Shown: one piece after another, positions 49,097-57,721 of the stretch
How the letters are laid out: the number at the start of each line of letters is the position of its first letter
How positions within the stretch are numbered: position 1 is the stretch's first letter
Assembly: GCF_024349685.1 (NCBI RefSeq)
Contig: NZ_AP025944.1
Location: 2,796,001-2,860,000, forward strand
DNA: 64,000 bases
Reading direction: 5' to 3'
From: Pseudomonas sp. LRP2-20
Lineage (GTDB): Bacteria > Pseudomonadota > Gammaproteobacteria > Pseudomonadales > Pseudomonadaceae
The notes under the pieces: generated by a model
Told to the model about the DNA's origin: nothing
The model's input: the letters and a program-made list of their open reading frames with translations, nothing else
The model's database searches: none
Made by a program: the position numbers and the translations under genes

Positions 49097-51097
49097 TCAA
49101 TGAGGCCCGCGTGGAATGGTCTTGAGCAGGTCTTCCGGGCTGATGTGGCCAACCACCTGAGCCACCGCGCTACCTGGCGTCGGCAGGTCGATGATGTGGT
49201 TCTTCATCTTGCCGATCACATGCATCTCGCACGGCTTGCAGTCGAACTTCAGGGTCAACACTTCATCGCCCTGGATCAGCTGCATCGGCGCCACCTTGGT
49301 GCGCACGCCGGTCACGCCCTTGGCCTGCTTGGGGCACAGGTTGAACGAGAAGCGCAGGCAGTGCTTGGTGATCATCACCGGCACTTCGCCGTGTTCCTCG
49401 TGGGCCTCGTACGCCGCGTCGATCAGCTGCACGCCATGGCGGTGGTAGAAGTCGCGGGCCTTCTGGTTGTAGACGTTGGCCAGGAACGACAGGTGCGACT
49501 CCGGGTACACCGGTGGTGGCGTGGTCTCGGCCTTGCGCCCGCCGCGTGGGTGCGCCTGCACACGGGCCGCGGTCAGCGCCTCGATGGCTTCACGGCGCAG
49601 GGCCTTGAGCTGCGAGTTTGGGATGAAGAACGCCTGCGGTGCATCCAGTTCGATGCGGTTGGCGTGGTACATCGTGGTGCCCAGCTGGCCGAGCAGGTCG
49701 TGCAACTGGTCCAATGCCTGCTGTGGCTTGTTGGCCGCGCCGAACGGGCCGTCCAGGGCCACCTGCACGCTGACGCCTTCCTCACTGCTGACGGTCAGCA
49801 TCAGGCGCTGCTCGCGCAGCACCGCATGCCACTCCACGCCAACCCGGCGCTCGGCCGAGGTGCGCAGCAGGGCCTGCTGCCAGTTGTGGTCGAGGTTGCG
49901 CGACAGCGGGTGGTTGGGCCGCAGCTTGTGCAGGCCTTCTGGCATTTCGTTGGGTTCGACGCGGTAGCGGTAGCGCTTCTGGCCGTCTTCCTCGAACTCG
50001 CCACGTGGCTCGGCGATGTTGGCGCGGAAACCCACCACCTCACGCTTGACCAGCACGTTGAGGCCGTCGCCGTTGGTCAGCGGCACCTCGGTGACCACCT
50101 GCAGGTCACGCTTGCCGACTTTCTCTACCACGCCGACCGCAAGGCCAGTGAAGGTCGGCGAGTCGAAGGCGCCGATGTCGACCTTGCGGTCGGTGACGAA
50201 GTAGTCGGTGCTGCCGCGGTGGAAGGTCTTGTCCGGGTCGGGCAGGAAGAAGTGCTCGGTACGGCCGCTGGAGGCGCGAGCCAGTTCCGGGCGGCCTTCG
50301 AGGATGGCGTCGAGTTCCTTGCGGTAGTGGGCGGTGATGTTCTTCACGTAGCCCATGTCCTTGTAGCGCCCCTCGATCTTGAACGAGCGCACGCCGGCAT
50401 CGACCAGGTCAGCCAGGTTGGCGGTCTGGTTGTTGTCCTTCATCGACAGCAGGTGTTTCTCGAACGCCACCACGCGGCCCTGGTCATCCTTCAAGGTGTA
50501 CGGCAGGCGGCAGGCCTGGGAGCAGTCGCCGCGGTTGGCGCTGCGCCCGGTCTGGGCGTGGGAGATGTTGCACTGGCCCGAGAAAGCCACGCACAGCGCA
50601 CCGTGGATGAAGAACTCGATGGCAGCATCGGTTTCGCTGGCGATGGCGCGGATCTGCTGCAGGTTCAGCTCGCGGGCCAGCACCAGCTGGGAGAAACCGG
50701 CCTGGTCGAGGAACTTGGCCCGCTCCAGGGTGCGGATGTCGGTCTGGGTGCTGGCGTGCAGTTCGATCGGCGGGATGTCCAGCTCCATCACCCCCAGGTC
50801 CTGCACGATCAGCGCGTCGACACCGGCATCATAGAGCTGGTGGATCAGCTTGCGCGCCGGTTCCAGCTCGTTGTCGTGGAGGATGGTGTTGATGGTGGTG
50901 AACACGCGTGCATGGTAGCGATGGGCGAACTCGACCAGTTCGGCGATATCGCTGACTTCGTTGCAGGCGTTGTGGCGCGCGCCGAAGCTCGGGCCGCCGA
51001 TGTAGATGGCATCAGCGCCGTGCAGGATCGCCTCGCGGGCGATGGCCACGTCACGGGCAGGGCTGAGCAGTTCCAGGTGATTCTTTGGAAGGGACAT
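49097..51097 (-). CDS. rlhA: 23S rRNA 5-hydroxycytidine synthase RlhA (U32 family, YdcP)
   Basis: A 666-aa U32-family protein. In E. coli, RlhA (YdcP) hydroxylates C2501 of 23S rRNA and depends on iron and prephenate. Conserved features here are ELLSPARD at the start, the Cys-containing segment ALCVAFSGQCNISHAQTGRS with NRGDCSQACRLPYTLKD, the KHLLSMKDN and FKIEGRYKDM motifs, and a C-terminal DUF3656-type part ending near CLRFSFNLCPKQAKG. Agreement with the E. coli protein is high over its whole length as I recall it. The start is ATG 51097 (MSLPKNHLELL), matching the usual N terminus, rather than 24 bases upstream. Confidence 0.93.
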   Translation of the reverse strand: MSLPKNHLELLSPARDVAIAREAILHGADAIYIGGPSFGARHNACNEVSDIAELVEFAHRYHARVFTTINTILHDNELEPARKLIHQLYDAGVDALIVQDLGVMELDIPPIELHASTQTDIRTLERAKFLDQAGFSQLVLARELNLQQIRAIASETDAAIEFFIHGALCVAFSGQCNISHAQTGRSANRGDCSQACRLPYTLKDDQGRVVAFEKHLLSMKDNNQTANLADLVDAGVRSFKIEGRYKDMGYVKNITAHYRKELDAILEGRPELARASSGRTEHFFLPDPDKTFHRGSTDYFVTDRKVDIGAFDSPTFTGLAVGVVEKVGKRDLQVVTEVPLTNGDGLNVLVKREVVGFRANIAEPRGEFEEDGQKRYRYRVEPNEMPEGLHKLRPNHPLSRNLDHNWQQALLRTSAERRVGVEWHAVLREQRLMLTVSSEEGVSVQVALDGPFGAANKPQQALDQLHDLLGQLGTTMYHANRIELDAPQAFFIPNSQLKALRREAIEALTAARVQAHPRGGRKAETTPPPVYPESHLSFLANVYNQKARDFYHRHGVQLIDAAYEAHEEHGEVPVMITKHCLRFSFNLCPKQAKGVTGVRTKVAPMQLIQGDEVLTLKFDCKPCEMHVIGKMKNHIIDLPTPGSAVAQVVGHISPEDLLKTIPRGPH

Positions 51098-51192
51098 GTC
51101 GTTATAGGTTCGGGCTGTCACGGTTTAGGGCGGCATTGTAGCGGTGAATTGGGCTGGTGGCATCTTTGAGTGCCCAGAGGTGTGCTGGCTGT

Positions 51193-51290
51193 ACCGGCCC
51201 TTTCGCGGGCAAGCCCGCTCCCACAGGATTTCCTCAGGCCGTGGGCCTGTGCGGTACCTGTGGGAGCGGGCTTGCCCGCGAAGGGCTGCA
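51193..51290. repeat. Inverted REP pair between rlhA and the TonB receptor gene
   Basis: Facing copies (GGCCCTTTCGCGGGCAAGCC and GTGGGAGCGGGCTTGCCCGC) with about 40 bp between them. It lies directly downstream of the receptor gene and upstream of rlhA, so it may end one transcript before the other. Confidence 0.85.
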
Positions 51291-51296
51291 AAGCGG

Positions 51297-53390
51297 TCAG
51301 AACTGGTATTCCAGCCCCGCACCGGCATACCAGGATTGGCCTGGCGCCGCCTCGTAATAGCGGCCATTGCCATCGCCGACAATCACCGACCCTACATACT
51401 GGCGGTCGAGCAGGTTGTCCAGGCGCACCAGCTGGTGGAACGTCCAGGGCCCAACCTGCTGCTGGAACTGCGTGCGCCAGTTGAACACCGCATAACCCGG
51501 CGCCGCATGCTGGTCATTGGTGTCCTCGACATACACCTTGCTCCGGTACTGCCCCTCCAGCCCCATGCTGATACCGTCACGCGGCTTCCACACCAGCTCG
51601 CCGAACAGGCTGCTGCGTGGCACGCCCGGCAACTGGTTGCCCTTGTCGATGGTGTTGCTGCCCTGGGTAAAGGCCTCGTCATACGTGGCATCGAGCAGGG
51701 TATAGGCGAGGTTTGCCTGCCAGTGCTCATTCAGCTCACGCTGCAGGCTCAGCTCGAAGCCACGACGCAGGGTCTTGCCGGCGTTGCGGTAGCTGGTGCG
51801 GCCGTCGGTCGAGGCAGCGACCACGATCTCGTCTTTGGTACGGATCTCGAACACCGCCGCGTTGATCCGCGTGCGTTCATCCGGGCGCATTTTCAGGCCC
51901 AGCTCGTACTGGGTGCTGGTGGCCGGTTCAAGACCGAAGTTGAAGCCTTCCAGTGCCCCGGGGGCGTAGGCCATCTCGGCCTGGGTCGGCGTCTCGAAGG
52001 CCTTGCCAGTGCTGATGTAACCATGCAGGTCGGGGGTGAAGGCATACATGACCGACAGGGTCGGCGTGGTGCGCTGGTACTTCTTGGAGCCGCTGGCATC
52101 GCCGTTGGCCAGGAAGCGGTCATCCACTTCCATCTCCATGCTGCTGTGGCGCAGGCCGGCATCCACGGTCCAGCGGTCCAGTTCCCAGTGCGCCTGCACA
52201 TAGGGATCGAAACTGGTGGCGGTGTCCTTTTCATCGCGGCGCAGCTCGCCTTTCACGCCCAGGGTGTCGCCGCTGAAGTTCTGGAAACCACGGCGGTCGT
52301 CGCGGCTGCGGTCATAGTCGGCACCGAAGGTCAGGGTCAGGTTGCCGGGGGCGGCGCTGACCGGCTGGACCCAGCGCAGGGTGCCACCGTGGAATTCACG
52401 GTCGAAGTCGACCACGCCGCCGCCACGGTTGTTCGCGGGCGTGCCCTTGGGGATCGACAGGTACTGGATGACGCTGCGCTTGCCGCCATACAGGTTGAAC
52501 TGCAGGGTCGCCTCGCCGAAGTAGCGTTCGTAGTTCATGCCCACCTGCTGGTGGTGGATGCTTTTGCGCGTGTTGTACTCCTCGGCGCGCGCCGCCACCG
52601 AGCGCGGGTCGTGCTGGTAGGCATCCCAGGTCTGGCCGAGCGGGTCTTGCGTGCCGTTCTGCTCCAGGGTGCTGACGATCAGCGCCAGGCGGCTGTCTTC
52701 GTCCGGCTTGAGGTGCACCTTGGCGAAGGTCTGGTCGCGGCGCGCGGCGCTGTGGTCGCGGTAGCCGTCGGTGTCCATGCGCGAGGCATCGACCAGGAAA
52801 CCGGCCTGCTCGCTGCCGCCCTCGCTGTAGACGTGGTTCTTGTTGAAGCCATCGCTGCCGAAGGTGGTTTGGACACCGACCTTCGGTGGCCCCGAACCGT
52901 CGCGGGAGAACATCTGGATCACGCCGCCGGCATTGCTGCCGTAGAGGGCGGACGCCGGGCCGCGCAACACCTCGATGCGGTCAGCCACGTCCAGGTTCAG
53001 CGAGGCCGCCTGGCCCTGGCCATCCGGGGTGCTGGCCGGGATGCCATCGCTGAGCAGCTTGATACCGCGGATGCCGAAGGCCGAACGGGCGCCATAGCCA
53101 CGCGAGGAAATCTGCAGGTCCTGGGCGTAGTTCTGGCGGTTCTGCACCACCAGGCCGGGTACCCGGTTGAGTGCTTCCGACAGGTTGACGCCCAGTTGAC
53201 CATCGGTGATCTGCTGGCGGTCGACGGTGTCAATGGAGTAGGGCAGGTCGAAGCTTGGGTTGGGTGTGTAGGTGCCAGTGACCACCACCGGTTCCAGCAG
53301 GTTGAAGGTGGTGGGTTCGGCCTGGGCCAGCGGGCACAGGCCGGGCAGCAAGGCGAACAGGGCCTTGCGATGAAACGGAGGGAATTGCAT
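51297..53390 (-). CDS. TonB-dependent receptor, YncD/PqqU-like
   Basis: A 697-aa outer-membrane receptor. A signal peptide ends near LCPLAQA, followed by a TonB-box-like LEPVVVTG, a plug domain (about residues 45-160: LSEALNRVPGLVVQNRQNYAQ, VLRGPASALYGSNAGGV) and a 22-strand barrel ending in the aromatic GAGLEYQF. E. coli YncD, now named PqqU as the receptor for the cofactor PQQ, shares many segments as I recall it (PGLQVQNRQNYAQDLQ, DNLFDKEYVGSVIV, NGRYYEPSPG). PQQ uptake is therefore the best guess. A GGAGGG site lies before ATG 53390. Confidence 0.83.
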   Translation of the reverse strand: MQFPPFHRKALFALLPGLCPLAQAEPTTFNLLEPVVVTGTYTPNPSFDLPYSIDTVDRQQITDGQLGVNLSEALNRVPGLVVQNRQNYAQDLQISSRGYGARSAFGIRGIKLLSDGIPASTPDGQGQAASLNLDVADRIEVLRGPASALYGSNAGGVIQMFSRDGSGPPKVGVQTTFGSDGFNKNHVYSEGGSEQAGFLVDASRMDTDGYRDHSAARRDQTFAKVHLKPDEDSRLALIVSTLEQNGTQDPLGQTWDAYQHDPRSVAARAEEYNTRKSIHHQQVGMNYERYFGEATLQFNLYGGKRSVIQYLSIPKGTPANNRGGGVVDFDREFHGGTLRWVQPVSAAPGNLTLTFGADYDRSRDDRRGFQNFSGDTLGVKGELRRDEKDTATSFDPYVQAHWELDRWTVDAGLRHSSMEMEVDDRFLANGDASGSKKYQRTTPTLSVMYAFTPDLHGYISTGKAFETPTQAEMAYAPGALEGFNFGLEPATSTQYELGLKMRPDERTRINAAVFEIRTKDEIVVAASTDGRTSYRNAGKTLRRGFELSLQRELNEHWQANLAYTLLDATYDEAFTQGSNTIDKGNQLPGVPRSSLFGELVWKPRDGISMGLEGQYRSKVYVEDTNDQHAAPGYAVFNWRTQFQQQVGPWTFHQLVRLDNLLDRQYVGSVIVGDGNGRYYEAAPGQSWYAGAGLEYQF

Positions 53391-53420
53391 GCAGCGTCCT
53401 GCGTTGAAGGTTGGAACCGC

Positions 53421-53541
53421 TGGGGCCGCGTTGCAGCCCATCGCAGGCAAGCCAGTTGCCACAGGTACAGCGCCGCTCTCGAGCTTTGCACGGTACCTGT
53501 GGGAGCTGGCTTGCCTGCGATGGGCTGCAAAGCAGCCCCAG
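53421..53541. repeat. REP-like inverted pair upstream of the TonB receptor gene
   Basis: The left copy GGGGCCGCGTTGCAGCCCAT with CGCAGGCAAGCCAGTTGCCAC and the right copy GTGGGAGCTGGCTTGCCTGC face each other. This is a variant in which CGGGCTTGCCCG has become a CTGGCTTGCC form. It occupies most of the gap between the RidA gene and the receptor gene. Confidence 0.75.
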
Positions 53542-53565
53542 GGCCCAACCACAGATCCAATCGGG

Positions 53566-53925
53566 TTAGCGTTTTGCAGCCATCGCAGTGACTTCCACGC
53601 GCATCTCAGGGAAGGCCAGCGCCGCAACGCCAACGGCGGCACGCACGGGCCACGGCTTGCTGAAGAAGCGCTGGTAGACCTCGTTGAACGCGGCGCGGTC
53701 GGCCATGTCGGTGAGGTAGATGGTCAGGTGCATGACCCGGTCCATGCCGCTGCCAGCTTTCTCCAGCGCGTCCTTCAGGGCCTGCAGGGTGCTCTCGCTC
53801 TGCTGGGTGATGTCGGCGTCGAGATCGGCCGGAATCTGGGTAGTCACCAGGATGCCGTTGTATTCGGCGACGTCGGAGGAAATCGACTCGACGTCGGAGT
53901 CCGGTGTGTAGATGAGCTCTGCCAT
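53566..53925 (-). CDS. RidA/YjgF-family protein
   Basis: A 119-aa RidA superfamily member. The family-like features are the start LIYTPDSD, the QQSESTLQALKDALEKAGSGMDRVMHLTIYLTDM helix-strand unit and the WPVRAAVGVAALAFPEMRVEVTAMA end with the ligand-binding Arg. RidA proteins deaminate reactive enamine/imine intermediates made by PLP enzymes. Others of the fold have different roles. The start is ATG. It is divergent from trmK. Confidence 0.88.
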   Translation of the reverse strand: MAELIYTPDSDVESISSDVAEYNGILVTTQIPADLDADITQQSESTLQALKDALEKAGSGMDRVMHLTIYLTDMADRAAFNEVYQRFFSKPWPVRAAVGVAALAFPEMRVEVTAMAAKR

Positions 53926-54065
53926 GGGTGTTTGCCTTGCAACGGAAGGAAACAGGCAAGCCTACGCGAGCAGGGCGCAAGGGTCGAGCCGTTGGGCTCG
54001 TTCGCATTGAAATGCCGCGCCCTGGCGGTCAGAATCGCCGCCGATTGTTAACCAAGGGGCTGGCG

Positions 54066-54761
54066 TTGAACGAACAGACACTATCGATGCGCCTGGAGCG
54101 TGTGGCGGCGCACGTGCCACAGGGCGCACGCCTGGCCGATATCGGCTCGGACCACGGCTACCTGCCGGTGGCACTGGCACTGCGCGGCGTGATCGAAGCC
54201 GGGGTGGCCGGGGAAGTGGCGCAGACGCCCTATGCCTCAGCCCAGCGCAACGTGCGCCGCAATGGCCTGACGGAGACCGTGACCGTGCGCCTGGCCGACG
54301 GCCTGGAGGCCATCGAGCCCGAAGACCGCATCACGGCTATCAGCCTGTGCGGCATGGGGGGCAAGACCATGTGCGAGATTCTCGAGCGCGGCAAGGCACG
54401 CCTGAACGGCAACGAGCGCCTGATCCTGCAGCCCAATGGCGACGAGCGTGAACTGCGCGGTTGGCTGATGGACAACGGCTACCGGATCGTCAGCGAAGAG
54501 CTGCTGCGGGAAAACCGTTTCGACTACGAGATCATTGTGGCCGAACCCGCCGAGGCGGTGGCCTACAGTGCCGAAGAGCTGTATTTCGGCCCTTTGCTGA
54601 TGCGTGAGAAAAGCCCGGCGTTTCAGACCAAGTGGCAGCGCATGCTGCGTCAGAAACAGCAGAGCCTGGCCAACTTCGAGCGTGCCCGCGATGCCATCCC
54701 GCAGGAAAAACTGCGTGACTTCGCTCGGCAGATTGGCTGGATCAACGCGGTCCTGGGTTGA
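54066..54761 (+). CDS. trmK: tRNA (adenine22-N1)-methyltransferase TrmK
   Basis: A 231-aa SAM-dependent methyltransferase. Motif I is LADIGSDHGYLPVALA, then ISLCGMGGKTMCEIL and LILQPNGDERELRGWL, all typical of the TrmK/YqfN family, which methylates N1 of A22 in tRNA. A coiled-coil-like C-terminal part (FQTKWQRMLRQKQQSLANFE) follows the catalytic domain. The start is TTG 54066 with AAGGGG seven bases upstream; an in-frame ATG seven codons later is possible. Confidence 0.9.
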   Translation: MNEQTLSMRLERVAAHVPQGARLADIGSDHGYLPVALALRGVIEAGVAGEVAQTPYASAQRNVRRNGLTETVTVRLADGLEAIEPEDRITAISLCGMGGKTMCEILERGKARLNGNERLILQPNGDERELRGWLMDNGYRIVSEELLRENRFDYEIIVAEPAEAVAYSAEELYFGPLLMREKSPAFQTKWQRMLRQKQQSLANFERARDAIPQEKLRDFARQIGWINAVLG

Positions 54762-54762
54762 A

Positions 54763-55023
54763 TCACTGCTGCGAGCAGTTGCCCATTTCGCGGTAGTCGA
54801 TTTCGCGTTTCTGGCCTTGGTGGTCGACATACACCATGTGCGCGGTACCGATCTGGCAGTCGGCGGCGTTGCTGGGCGGGGTGATCGAGATGACCTTGGC
54901 CACATCCAGTGGCATCCCGTACTCATAGTTGCTGTTGGCCGGCTGGCTGGCGGGTGCATCGGCCAAGGCAGCGAACGAGGCAAGGGCGGCAGAGAGGGCG
55001 ACAAAAGCAATCGAACGTTTCAT
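54763..55023 (-). CDS. DUF2790 small secreted protein
   Basis: An 86-aa protein with a signal peptide (MKRSIAFVALSAALASFAALA). The mature part has the DUF2790 pattern EYGMPLDVAKVISITPPSNA, HMVYVDHQGQKREIDYREMG with two Cys. This is a Pseudomonas family of small periplasmic proteins; members are often induced by metals or stress, but the function is unknown. AGGAG lies upstream of ATG 55023. It is convergent with trmK and divergent from the LysR gene. Confidence 0.88.
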   Translation of the reverse strand: MKRSIAFVALSAALASFAALADAPASQPANSNYEYGMPLDVAKVISITPPSNAADCQIGTAHMVYVDHQGQKREIDYREMGNCSQQ

Positions 55024-55148
55024 GGCAGGCTCCTTTTTCAATGTTTTACCAATGATGTATTCATTGGTGATCCTCAATAAATGGGCTAAGTCGTGATAGA
55101 TTCCTGCCTGGAACGTACGAATAAGACAGATCAAGGAGCCCAGCCCTC

Positions 55149-56081
55149 ATGGACATGCTGCACGCCATGCGTACCTTTGCCCGGGTGGTGGAGTGCGGCA
55201 GCTTTGCTGCAGCCGCCAATGCCCTCGACATTTCTGCCGCGCAGGTGTCGCGGATCGTTGCGGAGCTTGAGAACCAGCTGCAGACCCGCCTGCTGCACCG
55301 CACCACCCGACGCTTGCGGATGAGCGAGGCGGGCGAGCGTTTTCTGGAGCGGGCGCGGCAGATCATGGCGCTGACCGACGAGGCCATGGACGAAGCGCGC
55401 GGTGCGCACCTCACTCCGCGTGGCCGCCTGCGCCTGCATTGCCCGCATGGCCTGGGCATGTTGCTGATGCCGCTGGTGGCCGGCTATAACGCCCTGTGCC
55501 CGGAAGTGGCCATCGAGCTGACGCTGTCCCAGCGCAACCCCGACCCGCTGGCCGAGGGGCATGATGTGGTGATCACCGTGGATGAGGCGTTGCCCGATTC
55601 GCAGCTGATTGCCGTGCCGTTGGGCACCATCTTCAGCATCCCCTGTGCGGCGCCCAGCTACCTTGAGGCCCATGGCGTGCCCGAGCGGCCGGAAGACTTG
55701 CACGAGCACCGTTGCCTGCGCATGTCCTATCCCATGCATGAAGGCGATTGGGTGTTTCCACAGGGGGTCGACCACTGCGTGATCGCGCCGCGCGACAGCT
55801 TCCTGACCAACGTCGCCGATGCCATGCTGGTGGCCAGTGAACTGGGTATGGGCATTGGCCTGCTGCCGTTCTACACCGCCAGCCAGGCCATCGAGCAGGG
55901 GCGTTTGCGGCGCTTGCTGGCGCCGTACCGGTTACGAGAGAGCGCGCTGTATGCGATCTACCCGTCGCGGCATTATCTGGATGCCAAGGTGCGGACCTGG
56001 ATCGACTACCTCAAGGAACAGCTACCGGGGTTGTTTGCCAGTCATGAACGGCTCGTCGATGACGCGCGTTACTGGCGATAA
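55149..56081 (+). CDS. LysR-family transcriptional regulator
   Basis: A 310-aa regulator. The N-terminal winged HTH (about residues 3-62) has MRTFARVVECGSFAAAANAL and SAAQVSRIVAELENQL, then a linker helix and a periplasmic-binding-protein-like effector domain. It belongs by look to the CrgA/AaeR-like branch (RTTRRLRMSEAGERFLERA). It is divergent from the DUF2790 gene across 125 bp, so that gene is a possible target. Effector unknown. Confidence 0.9.
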   Translation: MDMLHAMRTFARVVECGSFAAAANALDISAAQVSRIVAELENQLQTRLLHRTTRRLRMSEAGERFLERARQIMALTDEAMDEARGAHLTPRGRLRLHCPHGLGMLLMPLVAGYNALCPEVAIELTLSQRNPDPLAEGHDVVITVDEALPDSQLIAVPLGTIFSIPCAAPSYLEAHGVPERPEDLHEHRCLRMSYPMHEGDWVFPQGVDHCVIAPRDSFLTNVADAMLVASELGMGIGLLPFYTASQAIEQGRLRRLLAPYRLRESALYAIYPSRHYLDAKVRTWIDYLKEQLPGLFASHERLVDDARYWR

Positions 56082-56093
56082 GCGGTGTTGGTT

Positions 56094-56225
56094 TGTGGGA
56101 GCCGCGCTTGCCGGCGATGGGCCGCGAAGCGGCCCCAACATTCTTGCGTTTGACATGGGTCGATAGCGATCACTTATATACCGGGGCCGCTTCGCGGCCC
56201 ATCGCCGGCAAGCGCGGCTCCCACA
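56094..56225. repeat. Perfect REP palindrome, 43-bp arms
   Basis: The left arm 56094-56136 begins TGTGGGAGCCGCGCTTGCCG and is an exact reverse complement of 56183-56225, with a 46-bp spacer. It is the short form of the extended REP pair at 21131-21274. It lies after the LysR gene. Confidence 0.9.
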
Positions 56226-56284
56226 TCGCGCCAGCTTTTGCAATCAAGCGAGACAGTTGCTCAATGTCTGTAATCTGGCGCGAT

Positions 56285-56320
56285 CCCTGTGGGAGCGGGC
56301 TTGCCCCGCGAAGAGGCCGG
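56285..56320. repeat. Single REP copy
   Basis: CCCTGTGGGAGCGGGCTTGC followed by CCCGCGAAGAGGCCGG. It is unpaired and sits 20 bp past the 3' end of the PEBP-family gene. Confidence 0.75.
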
Positions 56321-56339
56321 TCAATTCAGCATCAGAGTT

Positions 56340-56891
56340 TCAGTGGCCGTAGCGGCCGACCAGGCTCTGCGCCCCGAGTGCATGCTCTTTCAGCAATTCC
56401 ATCAAGCCGCCGCGATCCAGCTCTTCCGGCAAAGTGCCAAGCGGCAGGTCAGTGGCAATAAGCGTTAGCGCATAATGGTGCGGTTTATCCCCGGCCGGTG
56501 GGCAAGGCCCGCGATAGGTCATGGTCCCGTGCGAATTGCGCCCGACGATCAGTGCCTTGCTGGTCTGCCAGCCCGCACCTTCCTCCAGCGCGCCGAGCGC
56601 CGGGTCGATGTCGTAGGCGAGCCAGTGCACCACGCCCAGGCCCTTGGCGCCGTCTGGGTCGAACATCACCAAGGCCAGCGACTGCGTGCCGTCGGGCAGG
56701 TTCTTCCAGCTCAATTGCGGCGTGCGCGCCTCACCGGCACCGCAGGCCGGGTCGGGTCCGACCTGCTGCAGGCCGATGACACCGCCATCGGTGAACGACG
56801 ACGAACTGATCGACAGTGCGGCGGAATCACCGCCAGCCCCCACTGCAGTGCAGGGCAGCAAGGCGGTGAGCAGCCAGGGTTTGAGGTTCAT
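56340..56891 (-). CDS. YbhB/YbcL-type PEBP-family protein (Raf kinase inhibitor-like)
   Basis: A 183-aa protein with a signal peptide (about residues 1-19, ending AVGA). The PEBP fold motifs are LVMFDPDGAKGLGVVHWLAYDID and MTYRGPCPPAGDKPHHYALTL, which form the conserved anion-binding pocket. Bacterial members are periplasmic or cytoplasmic proteins of unclear function. The start is ATG 56891. Confidence 0.88.
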   Translation of the reverse strand: MNLKPWLLTALLPCTAVGAGGDSAALSISSSSFTDGGVIGLQQVGPDPACGAGEARTPQLSWKNLPDGTQSLALVMFDPDGAKGLGVVHWLAYDIDPALGALEEGAGWQTSKALIVGRNSHGTMTYRGPCPPAGDKPHHYALTLIATDLPLGTLPEELDRGGLMELLKEHALGAQSLVGRYGH

Positions 56892-56939
56892 GGCGATGCC
56901 TCGGCAGGGCGTTTCGCCGCAGTGTAGACCAGCGGCCGG

Positions 56940-57245
56940 TCAGCGGCTGTCCTGGTCTTCTGCGGTGCCGCCGCTGGCGCCAGCGCCTGAACCCGTGGCC
57001 TCGCCGGTGCTGTTGGAGCCGCCAGCAGCACCGTCGGCGGCGTCAGAGTTGCTGCCGGTGTCGCTGCTGTCGTTGTCCTTGGCGCTGCCCGGGCTGTTGA
57101 CGCTGCTGCCTTCACCCGCGGTCTTGCCGCCGTGCTGGTCGGTTTTGGGTTTGCTGTCGGTATTGGTGGCATCGCTGGCCGCGTAACTGCTGGTAGCGGC
57201 GATACCCAAGGCGAGGGCGAGCAACAGCGAGTGAATGCGGATCAT
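56940..57245 (-). CDS. Small secreted Ser/Gly/Asp-rich protein, function unknown
   Basis: A 101-aa protein with a signal peptide (MIRIHSLLLALALGIAATSS then YAA). The mature region is low-complexity and rich in Ser, Gly, Asp, Asn and Thr (DNDSSDTGSNSDAADGAAGG) with no Cys. It is probably disordered and acidic. AGGAGA lies before ATG 57245. No family recognised. In style it resembles the protein at 34377-34679. Confidence 0.6.
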   Translation of the reverse strand: MIRIHSLLLALALGIAATSSYAASDATNTDSKPKTDQHGGKTAGEGSSVNSPGSAKDNDSSDTGSNSDAADGAAGGSNSTGEATGSGAGASGGTAEDQDSR

Positions 57246-57367
57246 GGCACGTCTCCTGGAGGCTGATCTGTCATTCGTTTGGCTGGCGCAGCGTGGAGGG
57301 GTGCCGTAGGGCCGACGGGCGGTAAAGAGAGGTTCATGCCTGCCGTAAGGTAGTTGGCGCCTGTGAG

Positions 57368-57588
57368 ATCGAGCGCCGCCCGCGCGGCGCATCGCGAGCT
57401 GCGCTCGCTCCTACGTTTGTTTCGGGCCAGTAACGCCTGTGACAGGCGCGCGCGACCGCCTTGTTGGTACGACGCGATACCGAGTCAGGCGCCAAGGCGT
57501 TCGCGCGCAAATCCCCCAGGAATAATTGGCCCGAAACAAACGTAGGAGCGAGCGCAGCTCGCGATGCGCCGCGCGGGCGGCGCTCGAT
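57368..57588. repeat. Long palindromic element, copy C (62-bp perfect arms, 97-bp core)
   Basis: The left arm 57368-57429 and right arm 57527-57588 are exact reverse complements over 62 bp. The core, 57430-57526, is 97 bp and has the same orientation as copy A. Outside the left arm, GCGCCTGTGAG matches the flank of copy A, so the original arm was probably longer and the right side has been trimmed. Small ORFs in it are spurious. Confidence 0.9.
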
Positions 57589-57688
57589 TTACGCACCCCC
57601 TCAACCTCCAAGACAAGCACTTGGTGGCTCTCACCAAGCTGCCGTAAGGCCATTCCACAGCCACTCTTTTCCAACATTCCGTGACAAC
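57589..57688. other. Gene-free spacer between palindrome C and a terminator
   Basis: No gene, repeat or promoter recognised in these 100 bp. The whole interval 57246-57721 lacks a supportable gene. Confidence 0.6.
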
Positions 57689-57721
57689 CAAAGAAAAGGG
57701 CCGCTGGAGCGGCCCTTTCAT
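57689..57721 (-). terminator. Terminator of the MFS transporter gene
   Basis: An 11-bp perfect stem (AAAGGGCCGCT at 57695-57705 and its complement at 57708-57718) lies just past the MFS stop on the minus strand and is followed there by TTCTTT. Confidence 0.85.

Noticed and set aside
51144..53591. An 815-codon plus-strand frame opposite the TonB receptor
   Set aside because: Composition is that of a shadow frame, and the receptor on the other strand is a well-conserved family.
53928..54065. Upstream in-frame extension of trmK
   Set aside because: It overlaps the RidA promoter and has no ribosome site or similarity to the TrmK N terminus. TTG 54066 has a good site.
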